Positions 5,943 to 7,586 of a stretch of DNA of 7,586 nucleotides are shown here, piece after piece; positions within the stretch are counted from its first letter, which is position 1; every line of letters starts with the position of its first letter. The notes below the pieces were generated by a model. It had not been told where the DNA came from and searched no databases. It saw nothing but the letters and a program-made list of their open reading frames with translations. Made by a program: the position numbers and the translations under genes. This DNA comes from Candidatus Zixiibacteriota bacterium. Its GTDB lineage: Bacteria; Zixibacteria; MSB-5A5; JAABVY01; JAHJOQ01. The stretch covers positions 1-7,586 of the forward strand of contig DAOVLC010000057.1 in NCBI GenBank assembly GCA_030631455.1. Direction: 5' to 3'.

Positions 5943-7586
5943 TCAGTTCAGTTTAATCGGATTGCCTTTGACATTCACCATCGCGCCCTCTGCATCATAG
6001 GTAACCCCGGCCTTGCTCTTGAAATTGACTGAGGCATCGAGCTTCATATCGGTACCCGCCTTGGCCTCGAAATCCAAGCCGGCCTTCAGAGAGATTTTCT
6101 CATCGCTTTCAAGGGAGATGTTCTTGCCCTTTATGCTGATATCACCGCCATCGCTCGTGATCGATATCTTCGGGCCGTCCATCGAGAGAACAATTTGGTT
6201 CTTACCGTCCTTGGTAGTTATCTGAATCTGCTCTTTCCCGGACTCGTCGCTGAAAAAGATCTCGTTCCCGCCCTTGGTCGTGAACATCTTGACAAGGTTC
6301 TCGTCGCTTCCTGCCTTGGAATGAGGCTTGTCATCCTTATTGTACACGGATCCAAGCACCATCGGCCTGTCGGGGATTCCCAGCTCGAATCCCACGATGA
6401 CTTCATCGCCGATTTCCGGTATGCAGAACATACCCCTGTCCGCGCCTGCGTGCATTTCGACGTACCTCGCCCAGGGAGTCTCATCCGATCCGCTCCACGG
6501 GAACTTCACTTTGACCCTGCCGAGTTTGTCCGGATCGTTATTATCAACTACCACGGCAGTCTGCAATTGCGTGACTTTCTCGCGCGCCCCTCCACCATCC
6601 GGGAAAGCCAGATCGAGCGGAGTACATTCAAAAGTGTTGTGGTATTTTCCGCTCTCATCGAAAATGTGCTCCACGCTCTTGACCCAGTAGGTCAGGTTGA
6701 CTGCATCTGCCATCTGCTTGATGTTGACACAGTGACCGACGGCGACCGTGGGAATAGTTGAGTGCCCCAGACACTTGATCATCCTGCCCATCGACTGACC
6801 ACGCGCTATCTTAAGGATGTCATCAAGCGACCGGGCATCGTCGACAGGAGGCGCCTGAACCTCGATGTATCCCGGTTTCTTGTATATCTTGGCTGAAGCG
6901 GATGGTGATGCCTTCGACAGGTCGGAAAGAGACGCCTGTTGGGTAATCGACTTGGAGTCGTGCGAAAATGTCTTCTTCTGCTCGTAATTGTACACGTCCG
7001 ATTTGTACTCGCTTGGTTCTGCGCCAACTCTAACGGATAACGCGCCAAGAGTCTTACGCCAGATCAGATCCTCGGAATCCGAACCACTCGCTGCAACGAC
7101 TCTGAACTCGGTGCCGTCGTAGAAAGCAAACTTCCCTGCGCTCTTGGCATGACGCATTATGAAATCGTAGTCAGATTCGCGGTACTGAACACTGAATGTC
7201 AGTTGTTTCTTGGTGGACTCAACTTTCCCGAGCGTGATCGGATGACTCCTCAGAATCGATCCGATTATGTCGCTGGCGGTCTGGTCGTGGAAGAATGTGT
7301 TTTGCTTCGAACCATCCATGACAATCGTCGGGCTTTGCGCAGTTATCAGGACCCTATTGAGACCGTCGATGGAATTGTCAAAGCTGACGCCGGTAACAAT
7401 ACCGATGAAGCTTAGCTCCTTCGATTCATCGATCGTGCCTCCCGTGGGAGTGATAGTCAAGGCTACAGATTCGCCGAGATATTTCGTGTGTATATTCGGG
7501 TCTTCGAAATCTTCCTCAGCAGTCTTTTTTCCAATCTGCTTGATTGTAGCCTTCATGACATGATGCTTGTCGACGAACTGCTTGAG
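5943..7586 (-). CDS. vgrG: T6SS spike protein VgrG (5' end outside window)
   Basis: VgrG trimers form the needle tip and carry PAAR proteins and effectors. The frame is open to the right edge for 547 visible codons. An ATG exists at 7556, but the ten codons before it (LKQFVDKHHV) look like part of the conserved N-terminal strand of VgrG proteins, so the true start is probably outside. In visible numbering: a gp27-like hub at about 1-330 (with LSFIGIVTGV, FHDQTASDIIGSIL and an EXD-x-DFIMRHAK-type segment), a gp5-like OB fold at about 340-415 (DPDKLGRVKVKFPW, PWARYV, IPEIGDEVIVGFELGIPDRPMVLGS in pieces), then a beta-helix of short Lys/Asp/Ser-rich repeats (ISIKGKNISLESDEKISLKA) ending in GNPIKLN. 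The protein stops at the usual spike tip, so it carries no C-terminal effector domain and would need PAAR- or Hcp-borne cargo. The style resembles Vgr proteins of Bacteroidota-type systems. Confidence 0.95.
   Translation of the reverse strand, partial: LKQFVDKHHVMKATIKQIGKKTAEEDFEDPNIHTKYLGESVALTITPTGGTIDESKELSFIGIVTGVSFDNSIDGLNRVLITAQSPTIVMDGSKQNTFFHDQTASDIIGSILRSHPITLGKVESTKKQLTFSVQYRESDYDFIMRHAKSAGKFAFYDGTEFRVVAASGSDSEDLIWRKTLGALSVRVGAEPSEYKSDVYNYEQKKTFSHDSKSITQQASLSDLSKASPSASAKIYKKPGYIEVQAPPVDDARSLDDILKIARGQSMGRMIKCLGHSTIPTVAVGHCVNIKQMADAVNLTYWVKSVEHIFDESGKYHNTFECTPLDLAFPDGGGAREKVTQLQTAVVVDNNDPDKLGRVKVKFPWSGSDETPWARYVEMHAGADRGMFCIPEIGDEVIVGFELGIPDRPMVLGSVYNKDDKPHSKAGSDENLVKMFTTKGGNEIFFSDESGKEQIQITTKDGKNQIVLSMDGPKISITSDGGDISIKGKNISLESDEKISLKAGLDFEAKAGTDMKLDASVNFKSKAGVTYDAEGAMVNVKGNPIKLN

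Noticed and set aside
5946..6296. Possible toxin or adhesive extension at the end of VgrG
   Set aside because: The region is made only of beta-helix repeats and ends at GNPIKLN, the normal spike tip, so there is no extra domain.
6195..6761. A 188-codon plus-strand open frame inside vgrG
   Set aside because: It is antisense to the conserved OB fold of VgrG and its translation has no sensible domain or start context.

Overview
The window is one block of a type VI secretion system (T6SS) locus, and every supported gene lies on the minus strand. In transcription order, from the right edge of the window to the left, the genes are: vgrG (spike; its 5' end lies beyond the window), tssE (gp25-like sheath initiator), tssF and tssG (baseplate wedge), tssK (baseplate adaptor to the membrane complex), an unrecognised protein with one C-terminal membrane segment, and the N-terminal part of a P-loop GTPase-like protein cut by the left edge. 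Gaps inside the two gene groups are 0 to about 47 bp (tssF and tssG overlap by 4 bp), so most of the block looks like one operon. The one larger gap, about 100 bp between tssG and tssK, carries a promoter-like sequence.

How the parts should fit together: VgrG trimers form the puncturing spike. TssE, TssF and TssG build the baseplate wedges around it and start sheath assembly. TssK docks the baseplate to the envelope. In the best-known systems TssK binds TssL and TssM. Here the two genes after tssK instead encode a single-pass, apparently tail-anchored protein without visible DotU/TssL motifs, and a protein with a Walker A motif and a DxxG motif but no membrane segment in its first 137 residues. 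They may be a lineage-specific replacement for, or a distant form of, the TssL/TssM pair. No sheath (TssB/TssC), Hcp, ClpV, PAAR or effector gene is visible, so those must lie elsewhere if the system is complete.

The most unusual gene-level feature is tssG. Its first 73 residues look like a PASTA repeat, a module best known from penicillin-binding proteins and bacterial Ser/Thr kinases, joined to a recognisable but short TssG body.

Organism: base composition looks roughly balanced (about 50% GC by eye). The core proteins are far from the proteobacterial T6SS-i types. Their style (VgrG N-terminal region, TssE with a DYGC motif, TssF with an LDPI start) recalls the systems of Bacteroidota and related phyla. 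I infer a non-proteobacterial, probably environmental bacterium, perhaps of the FCB superphylum, with low confidence. No RNA genes, insertion sequences, CRISPR arrays or long repeats were seen, and no stretch over 300 bases is without a gene.
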